Source: Ceriagrion tenellum (lineage: Eukaryota; Arthropoda; Insecta; Odonata; Coenagrionidae). From it: a stretch of DNA of 64,000 nucleotides. The notes beneath the pieces were generated by a model. That model saw nothing but the letters and a program-made list of their open reading frames with translations, was not told where the DNA came from and searched no databases. Position numbers and translations under genes: made by a program. Location of the stretch: the NCBI GenBank assembly GCA_963169105.1, contig OY720640.1, forward strand, positions 118,034,085-118,098,084. The letters are read 5' to 3'. This document shows, in pieces, positions 23,481-35,194 of the stretch. The stretch's first letter is position 1. The number at the start of each line of letters is the position of its first letter.

Positions 23481-24528
23481 TCGTTGTATTCTCTAGTACA
23501 AAGGTCTTGTACCTACATACCAGAGTTTTGTACTTATCTTGAAGAACTACGTCTTTTATCGCTTTTCCGAAGTGATCTCTTGCTTTTATTCTATCAATTT
23601 GTCTGTAATCTCGTTAATATTATTCTATCTGTAATCGCAATCGTGTCTGTAATTGTTTGTAATTGTCTGTAATCACGGTAATCTCTTCGAGAGCAAAAGT
23701 TGCGGATTTGTGATTAACGTCAATAGAAAGGCGGTAGATAGTAGGAAGCAATGGCGCCATAAGAAACACTTCTGAATGTGCGACAGTGGAAGCGGCTCCT
23801 CAAGTGACTTCACTGGTGTAACCACAGGAGCTTGATATTCCCTTCCCTTTCATTGATTTAAATTTTCTCGTTCCAGAAGATAAAACTAAATAGCCAAGTT
23901 TGTCACCAGGTATCACATTATAGGGGCAAACATCTATTTAAAAACGTCCTGGTATTTGCTGGCTCTCAATCGTGCTCTTATGTATCGATAGTGAGGTGAA
24001 AATATCAATAGATATTTATCATTGATCGCTATCACCACAATCATTCTATTATCCTTGAGCCTGTAGCCGACAAAAGCGAAAAAACGAGACGGATTACTAT
24101 CAGGTAGACAGAAGCTAAAATTAATTCTTTAACACGAGAAATTCCTTTTTTAAAATCAGCCCCACAGTGCTAATCATGACATTTTCTTCTGTTCACACTT
24201 AATATTTTTCGATGTCTCTTTCAGAGGCTGAGCTTGCATTTTGAGAGGGATAAAGAAGAAAATCTTACCTTATTTAATGACCCTTGGAAAAACATTTTCC
24301 AATTTCGGTTCAGGTTTTAAATAAATTCATTTGAATAATTACATGAGAATTTAAAAAACTGTTTCATTTGACATAAATTATGCAGTGATTTGTGAAAATT
24401 TAGCTTTTATTTTCACGCCCCGAAGGTAAATTACAGTTTTCTCCACAAAATATTCCGTTTCATTGAAACGACTCCGTTATTTTTCACTAATTCTTTGTAA
24501 TGAAATGGCGTGCATTCGAGTAATATTA
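23481..24528. other. No recognisable feature
   Basis: The sequence has TCTGTAAT-rich low-complexity runs (about 23600-23690) and short ORFs only. I see no coding exon, terminal repeat or RNA gene. Confidence 0.4.
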
Positions 24529-24533
24529 GAAAA

Positions 24534-24670
24534 TGTAGTGGAAACGCTCATGTTATATTCGTTGTCAACGGGATGTTGTTAAGAACATTGTCAGTTGTTG
24601 ATCTGGCTGGAAGTCATTAAACACAAATTGACTTATAAGCTATGATGGATGATTATTTAAATATACTACG
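24534..24670 (+). repeat. Gypsy 5' LTR
   Basis: The LTR starts TGTAGT and ends ACTACG. The 3' LTR keeps ACTACA, the perfect inverse of TGTAGT, so the final G is a mutation. At about 137 bp it is short for a Gypsy element. The segment from TATTCGTTG to AAATATACTAC is shared with the 3' copy. Confidence 0.85.
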
Positions 24671-24682
24671 TGGCGCAGTCGG
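24671..24682 (+). promoter_or_regulatory. Primer-binding site, tRNA-Ser type
   Basis: TGGCGCAGTCGG directly follows the 5' LTR. Its first part is complementary to the CCA end and acceptor stem of the insect serine tRNA (…CGACTGCGCCA), a primer used by 17.6/297-type Gypsy elements. Confidence 0.8.
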
Positions 24683-24730
24683 TCCGTCCCTACTGAAAAA
24701 AAGTGAAGTATTACACGGCACCGTTATAAC

Positions 24731-25560
24731 ATGGCATCCATGGGTTTTCGTCCGACTAGTTCTTTATATCTGCAAGCGAACAATTTAAGTGAAGCCTGGT
24801 GGAAGTTTCACCAAGAGTTTCAAATACACAATTTGGCCAGCGATTTGTTCAACGCTACCGAAGAAAGATAATTAGCTGTGTTGCTAAATTGCATCGGTGA
24901 ACAAGCCGTCGGTCTTTATAATTAAGGCTTGGAAAATCTGAAAGAACTCTGAGCAAAGTAATGAAAAGGTTTGAGGAATACTGCCACCCTAAGAAAAATC
25001 TATTGCACTGTAGATTTCTATTTTATAATCGCACGCAAGAGAATGGTGAATCTTTTGATTCTTTTCACACCGATGTTTTAAGATTGGCTAGAAATTGTGA
25101 TTTTTCCAACGAGATGGAGATGCTAAGAGATAAAGTTGTATTTGGAGCATCAGACAGACAAATCAAGGAGGAAATTACTAAAGTGAGATCGATCACTCAC
25201 AGTGGTGCGGCCGATAAATTAAGACTTGCTGAATTGACCAAACAACATATTCATCAGGTCGTGGAGGGAGTTTCACCAAGTATATGCGAGGTGCAAAAGG
25301 AGAGGCAGTTGAAGTCCCGGAACTTCAAACGTGACAGCAGTACAGCTTATCCCAAAGAAGAATCTCGGCTCTTCCGACGTGGCATAGAGGCAGATTATCC
25401 CAAAGAAAACAGTGCCGGTAATTGTTGATAGTGCGGCGGTAAATATGAATTAAAGGCAGCCGTTTTTCCTGCCAGACGAAAGGTTTGTGGGAAGTGTGGT
25501 AAGCCAAACCGTTTTGCTAAGGTTTGTCTAACAGGCAGGAGACATTTTGAGTGGGAAGTC
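24731..25560 (+). pseudogene. Gypsy gag (capsid and zinc-knuckle region)
   Basis: From ATG at 24731 the frame reads MASMGFRPTSSLYLQANNLS and soon hits stops (about 24868, 24922 and 24949). It then opens at 24961-25427 with the capsid block EEYCHPKKNLLHCRFLFYNR, SFDSFHTDVLRLARNCDF and RDKVVFGASDRQIKEE. This matches the retrotransposon gag domain that builds the particle. In a neighbouring stretch a CCHC-type region reads CGGKYE, then VCGKCGKPNRFAKVC (about 25430-25530). The usual His of the knuckle is Arg, and in-frame stops precede it. Not functional. Confidence 0.8.
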
Positions 25561-25599
25561 AAACAAATAATTGTCAGTGACTCTAGCGAAAGTGAAGAA

Positions 25600-26990
25600 G
25601 ACAGTAACCAATATTGTGGGTCTGTGGAGACAGTACAAAAGCAAGTGGACTCTGTTGTATGGTTTCAGCAGGTTTTAGTGGAAAATGTTGAGATATTGTT
25701 GAAGCTGGATTCTGTCTCAATTCAAAACAAACATTTGATCATACTCGAAAAACCACAAGTGCTTATGTGGACTTAATTGATTGCAAAGTGTCTTCAAAAG
25801 CATACAAAGGTTCTTAAATTTAAGTGTTAGGTTCTGTTTCATTGAATGTAAAAGTTGGTAAAATGTCGCATGTGGTGTCGTTTATAGTAACCTTCCAGAA
25901 TGCACAACCAACTTGGTCTTGAAATTCGTTTAAAATTGGGACTCATAAACAGAAATGTAATAGTTTATTCGACATTATTCGGTTAATCCAAAGAAGGAAT
26001 GATTGAACAGTTCAACGATGTTTTTACCGGGATTGGCTTGTTTCCGCAGAAATATTCGCTAGAATTAAAGGCAGGCTCATTGCCAGTGTCTAGAACTCCT
26101 CATAGGGTTCAATTTAAAATTAGGGACAAACTGAAATTTGAATTGGAAAGGCTCTGAAAGTTACAAGTCATCTCGAAAATCAAACATCCCATCGAATGGG
26201 TTAACAATTTGCTAATTGTCGAGAAGCCAAATGGTTCGTTACATTTGTGTCTGGACCCAAAGGCTCTGAATGATGCGCTCGCAAAAGAATATTATGCTCT
26301 ACCAACCCTACAGGATGTAACTGCAAGTGTAGGTAAATCAAAGTATTTTTCTATCCTTGAGTTGAAAGATTCATTTTGGCACATTGGTCTTGATGAGCAA
26401 AGCAGACTCCACTGTACGTTTTCCACCATTTATGGGTGTTATGCATTTAACAGACTACCATTTGGGTTGTCAATTTCAGCTGAAGTGTTTCAAAGATGTA
26501 TTACAACCTATTTTGGAGAAATTGCGAAGGAGTGTTTATTTACATTGATTATGTATTGATTCATGCAGAGACAAAAGAAAGCCATGATGAATATTTAGGC
26601 CGTATTTTTACTGCTGGAAGCGTAACACCAGATTCTGATAGGATAAAAGCAATGATCGTTTACGATGTTTCCACAGATAAGGAAGCGTTGCAAAGATTCT
26701 TGGGTCTCATTAATTACTTACGAAACTTTATTCCCAATCTGGCAGAGATATCATCCCCATTAAGGGTGCTTCTCAAAAAGAACGTAGAGTTTCAGTGGAT
26801 AGAGAGTATCCATGGCAAGTGTTTGAAAACATTAAGGACACTACACATCACTAGTTTTCCCATTTTAAGGAATTTTGACCCAGAAAAAAGATTGCAATTC
26901 AAACAGATAGTAGCAAGTGTGGAATTGGTTGTGTTCTTTTGCAAGAGGGACGGCCAGTTTGTTATGCTAGTAAGAGCCTGAACTCGTTCG
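25600..26990 (+). pseudogene. Gypsy protease and reverse transcriptase
   Basis: The protease position reads LKLDSVSIQNKHLI (about 25695), where the catalytic D-S/T-G-A should be; Asp-Ser survive but Gly-Ala are lost. The reverse transcriptase starts with an FTGIGLFPQKYSLEL-like lead at about 26020. It is open at 26209-26559 with LLIVEKPNGSLHLCLDPKAL, YFSILELKDSFWHIGL and FNRLPFGLS. The catalytic Y-x-DD box is YIDYVLIHA, with the second Asp replaced by Tyr. The thumb/connection part (DRIKAMIVYDVSTDKEALQR, FLGLINYLRNFIP) is in another frame. Stops at about 26157 and 26557 break the polyprotein. Confidence 0.85.
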
Positions 26991-28560
26991 TAGTTAATTA
27001 TGGTCAAATTGACAAAGAATATTTGACAATTTTCTTCGCTTGCAAAAGTTTTCACCAGTATGTTCATGGCAGAAAGACAATCGTGCAGTCCGATCACAAG
27101 CCATTAGTATCACTAATGATTAAGGATATTAGTAAAATGCCTTCAACGAGGCTTCAGAGAATAAGGATCAAATTGAGTATGTATGATGTTGAGGTACAGT
27201 TTGCCCCAGGATCAAAATTGTGTATTGCTGATGCTATCAGTAGGGCATCATCACTAAGTGATGCAACTGGCGTTGACTCTTCTTTAAGCTATGTTGTGCA
27301 TTCAGTTAATATGGACGATTCACTGAAAGAGGAGTTTAAAGCAGAAGCATAATGATTTTATCATAAGTATAAAGATTTTAGCATATAAAGATTTTAGATA
27401 AGATACATATAAAGATTTTATCATAAGTAACTTGATTACTTAGATCAAAATGGCTGGCCCGCGTCAAAGACCACAGTTCCTGAAAACCTTAGATTCTATT
27501 ATAAACTCAAGGTAAACATTTGTAGAAGATGATCTTGTTTTCTATGACCACAGAACTATGGTACCAATGTCACTTAGAGATAAAGTGCTGTCAAAATTGC
27601 ACGAATCACATTTTGGGGTTGTGAAAACTAAGTCAAGAGCGAAATCTTTGTTTTATTGGCCAGGGAAAGATGCAGAAATTGAGAGATATATAGCTAAATG
27701 CGGAGTTCGTGAGAAATATAGTCCCATCAATGCAAGGGAACCTATGGTGTTGCAAGAGCCGGCCACATTGCCGTTTGAAAGAATAGTTTGCGATATTCTC
27801 GGATATGCTAACATTTCCTATCTTGTGCTTTGTGACTAACACTCGAAGTGGATAGAGTTAGTAACATAAAGGCCAAAAGACTCAGATGAACTCATTAAAG
27901 TACTTAAATATTTTTTAGGTGCATGGAATTCCGAATGAAATGAGGGCTGACAACATGCCATTTGGTACTAAAAACTGTCACTTGTTTGCGAAACAATGGG
28001 ACTTCAAAATTAACACTTCTAGTTCTCACTATCCTAGGGGTAATATTTTCGGGAAACAGGTTTAGAGAAGAAGGAAATGCTTTTAGAATATTGAAATTGT
28101 CCAATTCTCGGATTTAAGTACAGCCCATCCCAATTACTTTTCAGTCGTGGAACAAAAAAAATTGTCAATCAACAAGGAATTGTCGCAACCCGCTGTTGTA
28201 CCCAATTTTAGTCAAATACAGCTTAATTGGGCTCAATAGAATAAAAAGGGCTTTGATAAAACTACAAAATCAAGGTGCTGCACTTTTCAAAGGGGCCAAA
28301 ATATTGTTCATTGGGAGGACAATGTGTGGAAGAGGGGTACAGTGGTACACTAGACTGCAGCCACACGTTCAGTATTAATAAAAGATGATAAAAATAGGCT
28401 AATGAGATGGAACACTTACCACCTAAACCCCTCTCTCAATGAGCATTACATTTCTAAACCCCTTAATGTAAAAGATTATGAAGAAAGGCCTACCAGGATT
28501 AAGAAAAAACCGTCTTATTTGGAAGGTTATATTTCATAGTTTCTGAAAGATGAGTATCTG
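26930..28560 (+). pseudogene. Gypsy RNase H and integrase
   Basis: RNase H is open at 26939-27351: PVCYASKSLNSFVVNYGQID, KEYLTIFFACKSFHQYVHGR, then VQSDHKPL and IADAISRA. Integrase begins at about 27558 with LHESHFGVVKTKSRAKSLFY and WPGKDAEIERYIAKC; the second Cys of the zinc-binding pair is missing (KCGVR). The catalytic core keeps LPFERIVCDIL and, after stops, GIPNEMRADNMPF. A further block SPSQLLFSRG at about 28125 is the usual end of the core. A tail reading QNIVHWEDNVWKRGTVVH lies at about 28300. Several stops divide it. Confidence 0.8.
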
Positions 28561-28730
28561 ATATTATGTTGGTCTTGATAATGTTGTTAAGTTCATGACG
28601 TTACTTCTTTTGATGAAGTGGTTTATTTCATGATGTTAATATTCTAAATGTTATTTGGTGTTCAGTTCATACTGTGAATGTTTTATTTTTATTAATGTTC
28701 TAATTTCTGTATAGATCTGTTTATTGTACT

Positions 28731-28740
28731 TTGGGGGAGA
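28731..28740 (+). promoter_or_regulatory. Polypurine tract of the Gypsy element
   Basis: TTTGGGGGAGA ends just before the 3' LTR. It is where plus-strand DNA synthesis is primed in this class. Confidence 0.65.
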
Positions 28741-28867
28741 TAGCGACTCATATTCGTTGACAACGGGACGTTGTTAAGTACATGGTGAGTTATTGATCTG
28801 GCTGGAAGTCATTAAAGATAAATTGACTTAAAAGCTATGATGGAGTTGATTATTTAAATATACTACA
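28741..28867 (+). repeat. Gypsy 3' LTR
   Basis: This matches the 5' LTR from CATATTCGTTGACAACGG to AAATATACTACA, with about 10% differences and a degraded first 15 bases (the expected TGTAGTGG is not preserved). The duplication GAAAA follows at 28868-28872. Confidence 0.8.
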
Positions 28868-28872
28868 GAAAA

Positions 28873-29570
28873 TATCTTCAGTGCGGTGGTTTGAAAATCT
28901 TTAAATTGATTTATTTGTGACTCAGAAATTTAAAATTGACATTTAAAATAGTTTTTCCGGCGTTTTTCCTGAAACAAAGGATAATGTGTTTTAGTGATTG
29001 ACCCTTTCGATTTTCATCTTCCGGTGACCATCCTAGAATGAAATTGGCTACCATGTTTGATCTTGAGTTATTTTCTCCAAGGCGTATGTATATATGAATC
29101 AGCGTAAAGGACGATGTACTTTTATCTTAAGGAAATTGCATTTTTATTTATATGCAATAATTTGAGCATCTCTAAAGCTAAATAGTTATTTTAACGAGTC
29201 CTCAGTAGATGTATTATATAATGGGACATGCAAAATGAAACATTTTGATTATTCGTTGTAAGATATACTTAAATACCTGAAACATCTGTATTTTTAACGG
29301 CAACATCTGTATTAAGTAACAGCTTCTTTAAAATGAGGTTACTCATACCTGGTGTTTGGATCGCCTCGGTCCACTGTCCATTTCATTTCAGTGGGGAAAT
29401 AGATGAGGTATGGGAAGAGGCCTCCCCTCTTCACCCCCTTACAGAAAATAGTGTGACGTTCATTCGGCGTGAAGGAACATGTCTGAGACGGGATGGGAGC
29501 GGGGATGATTACTATTTTCTCTGGCTTGGGTCGTGGGATTAGGACCTTTGCTTCCAATATCCTTAGCGTA
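28873..29570. other. No recognisable feature
   Basis: AT-rich sequence after the Gypsy element; two overlapping short ORFs near 29335-29555 have no recognisable domain. Confidence 0.4.
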
Positions 29571-29573
29571 GCC

Positions 29574-30131
29574 TCAGGCGCAGATGAGATCTGCGGATAT
29601 GTCTTTGTAGTGTCTGAGGGTCTTTGCTATGTCAAGGATGTAAAGGCTGAATAAAAGAGGGCCAAGTATAGACCCTTGAGGCACTCCGCATGGTACAGTC
29701 CGCCAAGACGATATGTTGTTGTTTGCACCAAGTACTGCCTGAGTTCTGTTATCATGATATGAGTAGAACCAATTCAAAACAGAACAGGGAAAGTTGAGGT
29801 TTTTCAAATTATGCAATAGACGCTCATGGATAACACGGTCAAAGGCTTTACTAAAATCAAAAAGTACCATATTGGTTACCATCCTACTATCCATTGCACT
29901 ACGAATGTCATCCGTGACTTCGAGTAATGCGGACTGTGTACTGAAACCTTTATGGAAGCCAGATTGAAAATGGTCTAGTCTTCCTTTGGAGGAAAGGTAA
30001 TCAGTCACTTGGTGATGGATAATTTTTCTAAAGTTTTGGATAAGGTACAGAGAATGGAGATAGGATGGATGTCTGCGGGGGATGAGGGCTTTCTGACTTT
30101 GTTTATTGGTCTCACAAGCGCATTTTTCCAT
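29574..30131 (-). pseudogene. LINE ORF2 reverse transcriptase, internal part
   Basis: The minus strand has a 185-codon open frame containing reverse transcriptase blocks: SLYLIQNFRKIIHHQVTDYL, FHKGFSTQSALLEVTDDI, VLFDFSKAFDRVIHERLL (the catalytic Asp-containing A motif) and CGVPQGSILGPLLFSLYI. The frame ends just before the expected YADD box; near the end HYKDISADLICA occupies that place. Upstream on the same strand lies ORF1 (30206-30870), but the endonuclease and start of the reverse transcriptase are missing between them. So the element is internally deleted. The clade is CR1/Jockey-like. Confidence 0.8.
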
Positions 30132-30205
30132 AAGGTAGGGAAAACTGAGTTGGACAAAGAGAAGTTGAATATTTCAAGCAGTATTAATTAAGCTCTTTAG
30201 GTAAT

Positions 30206-30870
30206 TTACCTTAGCCGCCATTGTCCACTGAATTTTTCTTTAAGCTTGCGAGCCATTGCGTAGAGTTGCTTGTTGGAATTAGTCAGTGATTCGTTGATAT
30301 AAACAGGCTGAGCCATAGAGGCAGTGAAACTGATGTCACGGGTAGAAAGGCTCTTTTTAACTCCGCGGGAATGAACAATTTGGTTACCACTTCTAACGAA
30401 TCGTACGATAATGGGGGAGGGCTTAGAAACACAATTGGAAGATGGACAGGATTTAGGTCTAAAGGCGTAGTCAATATCAATTGCCTCTTGCTGAACACCA
30501 TGAGTTCTACCGGTATGGCACACGAGAGCATCAACACACTCCCCTTCAGTAAAGGGAGCATTTCAATCACATTTTTCACAAGCACTTGTTCTGCACGCCG
30601 AAGGTGTAATTCATGTGCCGAAACACGATCACGTAAAGATTCATTTTCACCCTTTAGGCCATCCATCTGATCACTAATCGCACTAATTAATGCTGTGAGC
30701 TTCTCCAGGATGGCGGTGTGATCGGTGATTGAGGCCTGGAGAGAGGCAATGGAAGTTTTCAGGTCGCGTAGCTCATCCTGTATCCTATTCATTCCTGCAA
30801 GAAGCTCCTTAAGTATGGGGCCAACAGAGTCGGCAGCTGGTTCCGATGTAGGAGATCTGATCGGAGGGCA
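30206..30870 (-). pseudogene. LINE ORF1 (coiled coil and RRM-like RNA-binding protein)
   Basis: Reading the minus strand from about 30870: CNYCPPIRSP, then VGPILKELLAGMNRIQDELR and a heptad-rich stretch (SIASLQASITDHTAILEKLT to LRDRVSAHELHLRRAEQVL). That is a coiled coil as in LINE ORF1 trimers. A frame change near 30520 leads to PSPIIVRFVRSGNQIVHSRG, KSLSTRDISF and QPVYINESLTNSNKQLYAMA, the RRM-plus-C-terminal pattern of LINE ORF1 proteins that bind element RNA. It belongs with the reverse transcriptase at 29574-30131. Confidence 0.75.
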
Positions 30871-30929
30871 GTAATTGCATTCAATTTTTCATATAATGGG
30901 CAAAACTGATTATGAATATTATGCCTACC

Positions 30930-31210
30930 GAGTTCCACCATTCTTTTGCAGTTACATATAGAAATTTAACTACAGGGCAGTTGCATTCCAAAGGCTATTC
31001 GCTTTAATATAACATCGTGGCATTCTCCTGTTTTACTCATCTATAATTTTAGCTTTATTTTTTAATTCAGCAGATAAAAACCGCGTAACATTATGTGTAC
31101 CGAGTTTCGACATAATTTTGCAGTAACATATGGAAACTAAACTACAGGCGATTTGCATTCCAGAGGCTTTCTGCAATAATATAACATCGTGGTATTCTCC
31201 TGTTTTAGAT
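30930..31210. repeat. Imperfect direct duplication, about 165-bp period
   Basis: The block from TACCGAGTT through CAGTTACATAT, ATAACATCGTGGCATTCTCC to TGTTTTA at about 30930-31033 recurs at about 31099-31207 with roughly 15% differences. Confidence 0.65.
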
Positions 31211-31227
31211 GGGTCCACTTAAAATGA

Positions 31228-31365
31228 ATTTTGCCGATTTTTGGCAAAAATATCCCTGAAAATATCGTAATCAGCAACATTTCAGAATACGGCCTAATTT
31301 TGCCGATTTTAGGCAAAAATATCCCTGAAAATATCGTAATCAGCAACATTTCAGAATACGGCCTA
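31228..31365. repeat. Two-copy 69-bp tandem duplication
   Basis: ATTTTGCCGATTTTTGGC to TTTCAGAATACGGCCTA occupies 31228-31296 and repeats at 31297-31365 with one visible difference. The near-identity means it is recent compared with the neighbouring duplication. Confidence 0.9.
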
Positions 31366-31439
31366 GATTTCAACTTTAATACCTATCTATAGATATAAAA
31401 CCCAGCCGCCATTGTAAAGGCCCCATTTCCCTTCTAAAG

Positions 31440-32175
31440 CTAATGCCAACTCCACGGTTACCAAGGAAATATCCTATTGTTGACAGAAGTAAAATTCATG
31501 ATTTTGTCATTAAAAACGCGTTTTCTAGGTAATAAGTATTCGTATAAGATAATTGAATGGAAGAATAAGAGACTGTATTCTATTTTCCATCTAATGGTGA
31601 AAACTATAGCCTTCTATCTGTAGTAGAACTAATTAAAATATGCAAAAAGAGAAACCTCTGCAATTGGTCCAAAATGTTTAGACTTGAATTTTTTTAAACA
31701 CACAAGACACCAGACGGCCCAATTCGCTGCCCTTGGGGCCCAGGGGCATTCCTTATAGTCCCAATTTCCTTTAAAAATATTCACTGGATCAGTAAAGTAA
31801 CTATGTGTGAAAATTTCACTGAAATCAGTTCACTCGTTCAATACTTATGAGGCTTTTAAGAAAGCATTCTTTAGGAACCTTGGGCCCTCTGGGGCCCCAG
31901 CGTGACTTACGACCCCGTGATTGTTGTACATTCAGTATAGTTACATTTTGCGTGTTTCTAATACAGGCAAGAATTATCTTCCAGGGCTAATTTTTGGCGA
32001 TGAAAGGGCCCACTTCAGGGCCTTCCAGGGCCCCAAGACCCTTATTCTATAGCCTCTGCGTGAACCAGATATATCAAGTATCTCCCTGCCAAATTTTGTT
32101 TCAATCGATTCCGTGGTTTATGAGTCATTGAGTAACAGACAGACAGACACCACTAGATTTTTAATTATTAGTAAG
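31440..32175 (+). repeat. Unclassified dispersed repeat, family C, copy 1
   Basis: This carries CAAGGAAATATCCTATTGTTG near its start, several GGGCCC-rich words (CTTGGGCCCTCTGGGGCCCC at about 31880) and ends AACAGACAGACAGACACCAC then ATTATTAGTAAGATA. The start and end words recur in reverse orientation at 35195-35620. No coding or inverted ends were recognised. The transposon class is open. Confidence 0.5.
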
Positions 32176-32899
32176 ATATTTCTCCGATTCCGAAGATTCC
32201 AAAAAGTTTTAATTTCAAATATTATACTCGTTTCCATCACTGAAATTATTATATTTTATATTGTTTCTTGTACACGTGCATTATGTTACCGTTAGTAAGT
32301 AATCTTTTTTTGAGACGCGTAAGATGTTCACTGTTATGGTAGTCCGATATATCCATTGGTGCACTGTTTCCAAGCCTACCTTGAAGATATACCGTAAGGA
32401 TTCCGATCATTTACGCCGTTGATGTGCGAGTAACGACGAAGATACCCTGAGATAAGTCCTGATTGGGCCCGGAACCTTGAGTGCGAACCGAAAGTCCATC
32501 CACCACTTCACTTGAACTGAAACTATTCGTTCCGATAACGAAACTAAAGTCAAGTTATACACGAAGTTTAATTCCGAACCGAAACTATAGTAAAAAAGGA
32601 AGCCTGTAGTTTCGTTCCGGAACGAAACTATATGCTTGGTTCCGGCTTAAAAACAGGAGGGCGTGTATGAAGCAGTGTATGGAGGTAAATATGGCAAAAG
32701 AGGTTTGCAAGGATATGTCAGCATGGAGGAAATTATTGAAACAGTTTGGTGTACAAATATTTATTTATGATTGAAACTTTTTTACTGTGCCTATCCCGGA
32801 AGGGAATGGCGTGATTGGTATGTTTGTATGTAAATGGGTAACCCAATTCATCTGCGAAATCAAGATTTTTTAAATTGAATAAATGAAAAAAATGTGTGA

Positions 32900-33180
32900 C
32901 TTAGTAGTTGTTTTGACTCAAATGGCCACCTTATGACCGAGGGCAGGTCGCTTTCCGAAACGTTGGCAGAATAAAGAGGCCCCTTACCTGAATGGAACAC
33001 CCAAGAAACACTTCCACGTGAGATTCACCAGAAGATCCTTGGATTATATTCGTGCTCGAAGAGGCTTCTCTCCTCTCGAATGAGCCGAATGGGGTGACGC
33101 AACGTGGTGAGAGGTAGCGTCAGATAGGAGTATAAAAGAAGTCGAGAATGTTCCAGATCGCGACGCGTGGACGCCACTTT
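32900..33180 (+). repeat. Penelope-like terminal-repeat fragment
   Basis: ACCTGAATGGAACACCCAAGAAACA at about 32985-33010 parallels ACCAGGTGGAACACCCGAGGAACA in the arm of the Penelope-like element at about 49350. Upstream GGTCGCTTTCCGAAACG and downstream AGTATAAAAGAAGTCGAG look like the junction region of PLE ends. There is no coding. The assignment rests on these short words. Confidence 0.4.
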
Positions 33181-35190
33181 GCACCTTAATTATGAGGTGG
33201 ATGATTGCATTTGATGGTCTTTTCGATAGCATTCTGTGAAATTTGAACTCCGCGATATTTCATACGATTGAAACAGAATTTCATTTGTTTTTCTTTTATT
33301 TTTGGCCAACTTTTTGGCCCCACTGTGCGACAGACAGGCGGGCTTCTAGTGGACTTAAAGGAAGTTCCAGATAGACCAAGCGCATGACAACAGTGTGAGG
33401 AATCTCGTGTTGATAACACTACCGATTATGCGGAGGAGAACAGGCAGACAAGCAGATGAGAGAAACTCAAGCCGGGATCAGAACTCCCTCGAGGAATACC
33501 CTTCCTCGTCACGGGGATTGAGACTGAACCGTTGGAGGGAGTTCCTGTTTGTCCGCAACTGTCTGTCCTTTTCCTACCCTCTCATTTAATCTCCTACCGA
33601 GTTAGAACGGGAATTGGCTATTCGCGCCGTCAAAATAGTATAGACCTGGACCCTGACATGTTCCACATGACTACTGAGCATGATTGATTGCGCATATTAT
33701 CCATCTTTGGAAAGAACATTTATTTATCTTTAAAATTAAATATATTTTAGAGCGATCCCATTTGCCTGCTTGATGTTAGTCTTAACAAAGTAATAAAAAC
33801 ACGGCAAAATCGCCCAACTTCACGACTGGGTAATGTATACTACATTTAGGAGCAACGATGGTTTTTTAAGTAAAACTTTTATCACAAGTAGAGCATGTAA
33901 TCATGAAGCCGTCAATATCTTTTTAACCTCCGTTCATCGTTTGTCGACTGTTTATACGCGATTTACTAAGAAATCGATAGGAGTGGACCCTTTTTGTGCG
34001 AGAAAGTCGTAATTAAAACACTGCCTCTTCATTAAAATTTAACGAATAAGCGAGAAAGATTTTTTCTATAAGCAATGAGACGGAAGATATGAAGGGAAAA
34101 CTTCTGATTTCGTCACGCCGGTAGCATGTATACCGTGTAGCTTAGGGGCTCTCCCGAAGTAGTGCGCAAACCTATAAATGCCTAAACCCATTGCAACGCT
34201 CCGCTACCCATTCCAACTTTTACTTATCAGGATAAACGGCAGTTGTGCATTTAAGTGAATACAATTTTATATCTACCTGTCTGATTATAACGAAATAGCT
34301 ATCGATATAATTATTTATAATGAAAACGCAACTTGTATGCCCATTAACTACGGTCTAATAGATGTTCCATAGACGATGGCAAAATTCCCGAGGGTAATTA
34401 GCTCAAAGTTGATGAGGGCAATGGAGTTTCGAATCCGTTGTGGTGGTGATTGTTTGCACTCGGCAGTTTCAATGTGACTGGGCAGACAAAGGGCGAAGGA
34501 TATTCCCGTTGATGCCCTTCTCTTTCAGAGGTATTGTTTAACCGTTTACTTGACTATGGAAAAGCTCGACGGTATGGAAGGATTAGCGAATGTAAAGCAA
34601 GAATTTCATCCATCTGTTTTAAAGTTATTGTACCTCGTGAAACACATATTGGCTGCAGAGTGCTATGAATTTTGCTCAATTTTGGAGTAGTTTTCATTGG
34701 GAATGCTCAAATCTGTACGCTTCAACTTCTACGGTAACAATCATCAACAAGACTTATTGCGCAATACAATGGCAATGAAATGCAACACTTTGATCCACTA
34801 TGATGAGAAACTGACGGAATTCAGTTCGATTTTTCAGTTCTAATGGAAGCATCGTGTAAATGGGCCACTGAAAGCGAAGTGAACTTAGAAGTCGGTAAAA
34901 TTTAAACTGCAGTACTACTGTTAACATTTAGGAGTACAGCACGGAATATATCTGGTTATACATCGATTAATATATATGACTAATGTATGGGTAATATAGG
35001 TGGCGTAGGCCAGTTCAGGTATGAACAAAACTCTGTACGCTGTAACTTCTGTTGTAACCATCATAAAATAGACTTATTGCGCAAAAAAACTCTAAAAATA
35101 CCACAGATAATATCATTATTGGGAGAAATACGTAGAAATTTCCTTTATAAAAATTCGCGTTGACCGGGAATCGAACCACCGACCTTTAGT
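33181..35190. other. No supported gene
   Basis: Short ORFs only. A tRNA-like right half on the minus strand at about 35160-35195 (GGTGGTTCGATTCCCGG) suggests a SINE fragment, but nothing around it confirms this. Words near 34940 resemble part of family C. Confidence 0.35.
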
Positions 35191-35194
35191 TTTC

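Larger units (their letters stand above)
24534..28867 (+). mobile_element. Ty3/Gypsy LTR retrotransposon, nearly full length, inactive
   Basis: A 4.3-kb element with short LTRs, a primer site, gag, protease/reverse transcriptase/RNase H/integrase order and a purine tract. It is flanked by the 5-bp duplication GAAAA (24529-24533 and 28868-28872). The order PR-RT-RH-IN and the gag type fit Gypsy lineages with no envelope gene; nothing env-like is visible between integrase and the 3' LTR. The two LTRs differ at roughly one base in ten, so the insertion is old. Stops, frameshifts and lost catalytic residues occur throughout, so it cannot move by itself. Confidence 0.9.

Noticed and set aside
31137..31373. 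Minus-strand ORF with a repeated 23-residue block
   Set aside because: Explained by the 69-bp DNA duplication.
34385..34440. Possible tRNA gene (TTAGCTCAAAGTTG followed by GTTTCGAATCC)
   Set aside because: A and B box-like words occur at a plausible distance, but no cloverleaf with a paired acceptor stem can be drawn, and no SINE body matches.
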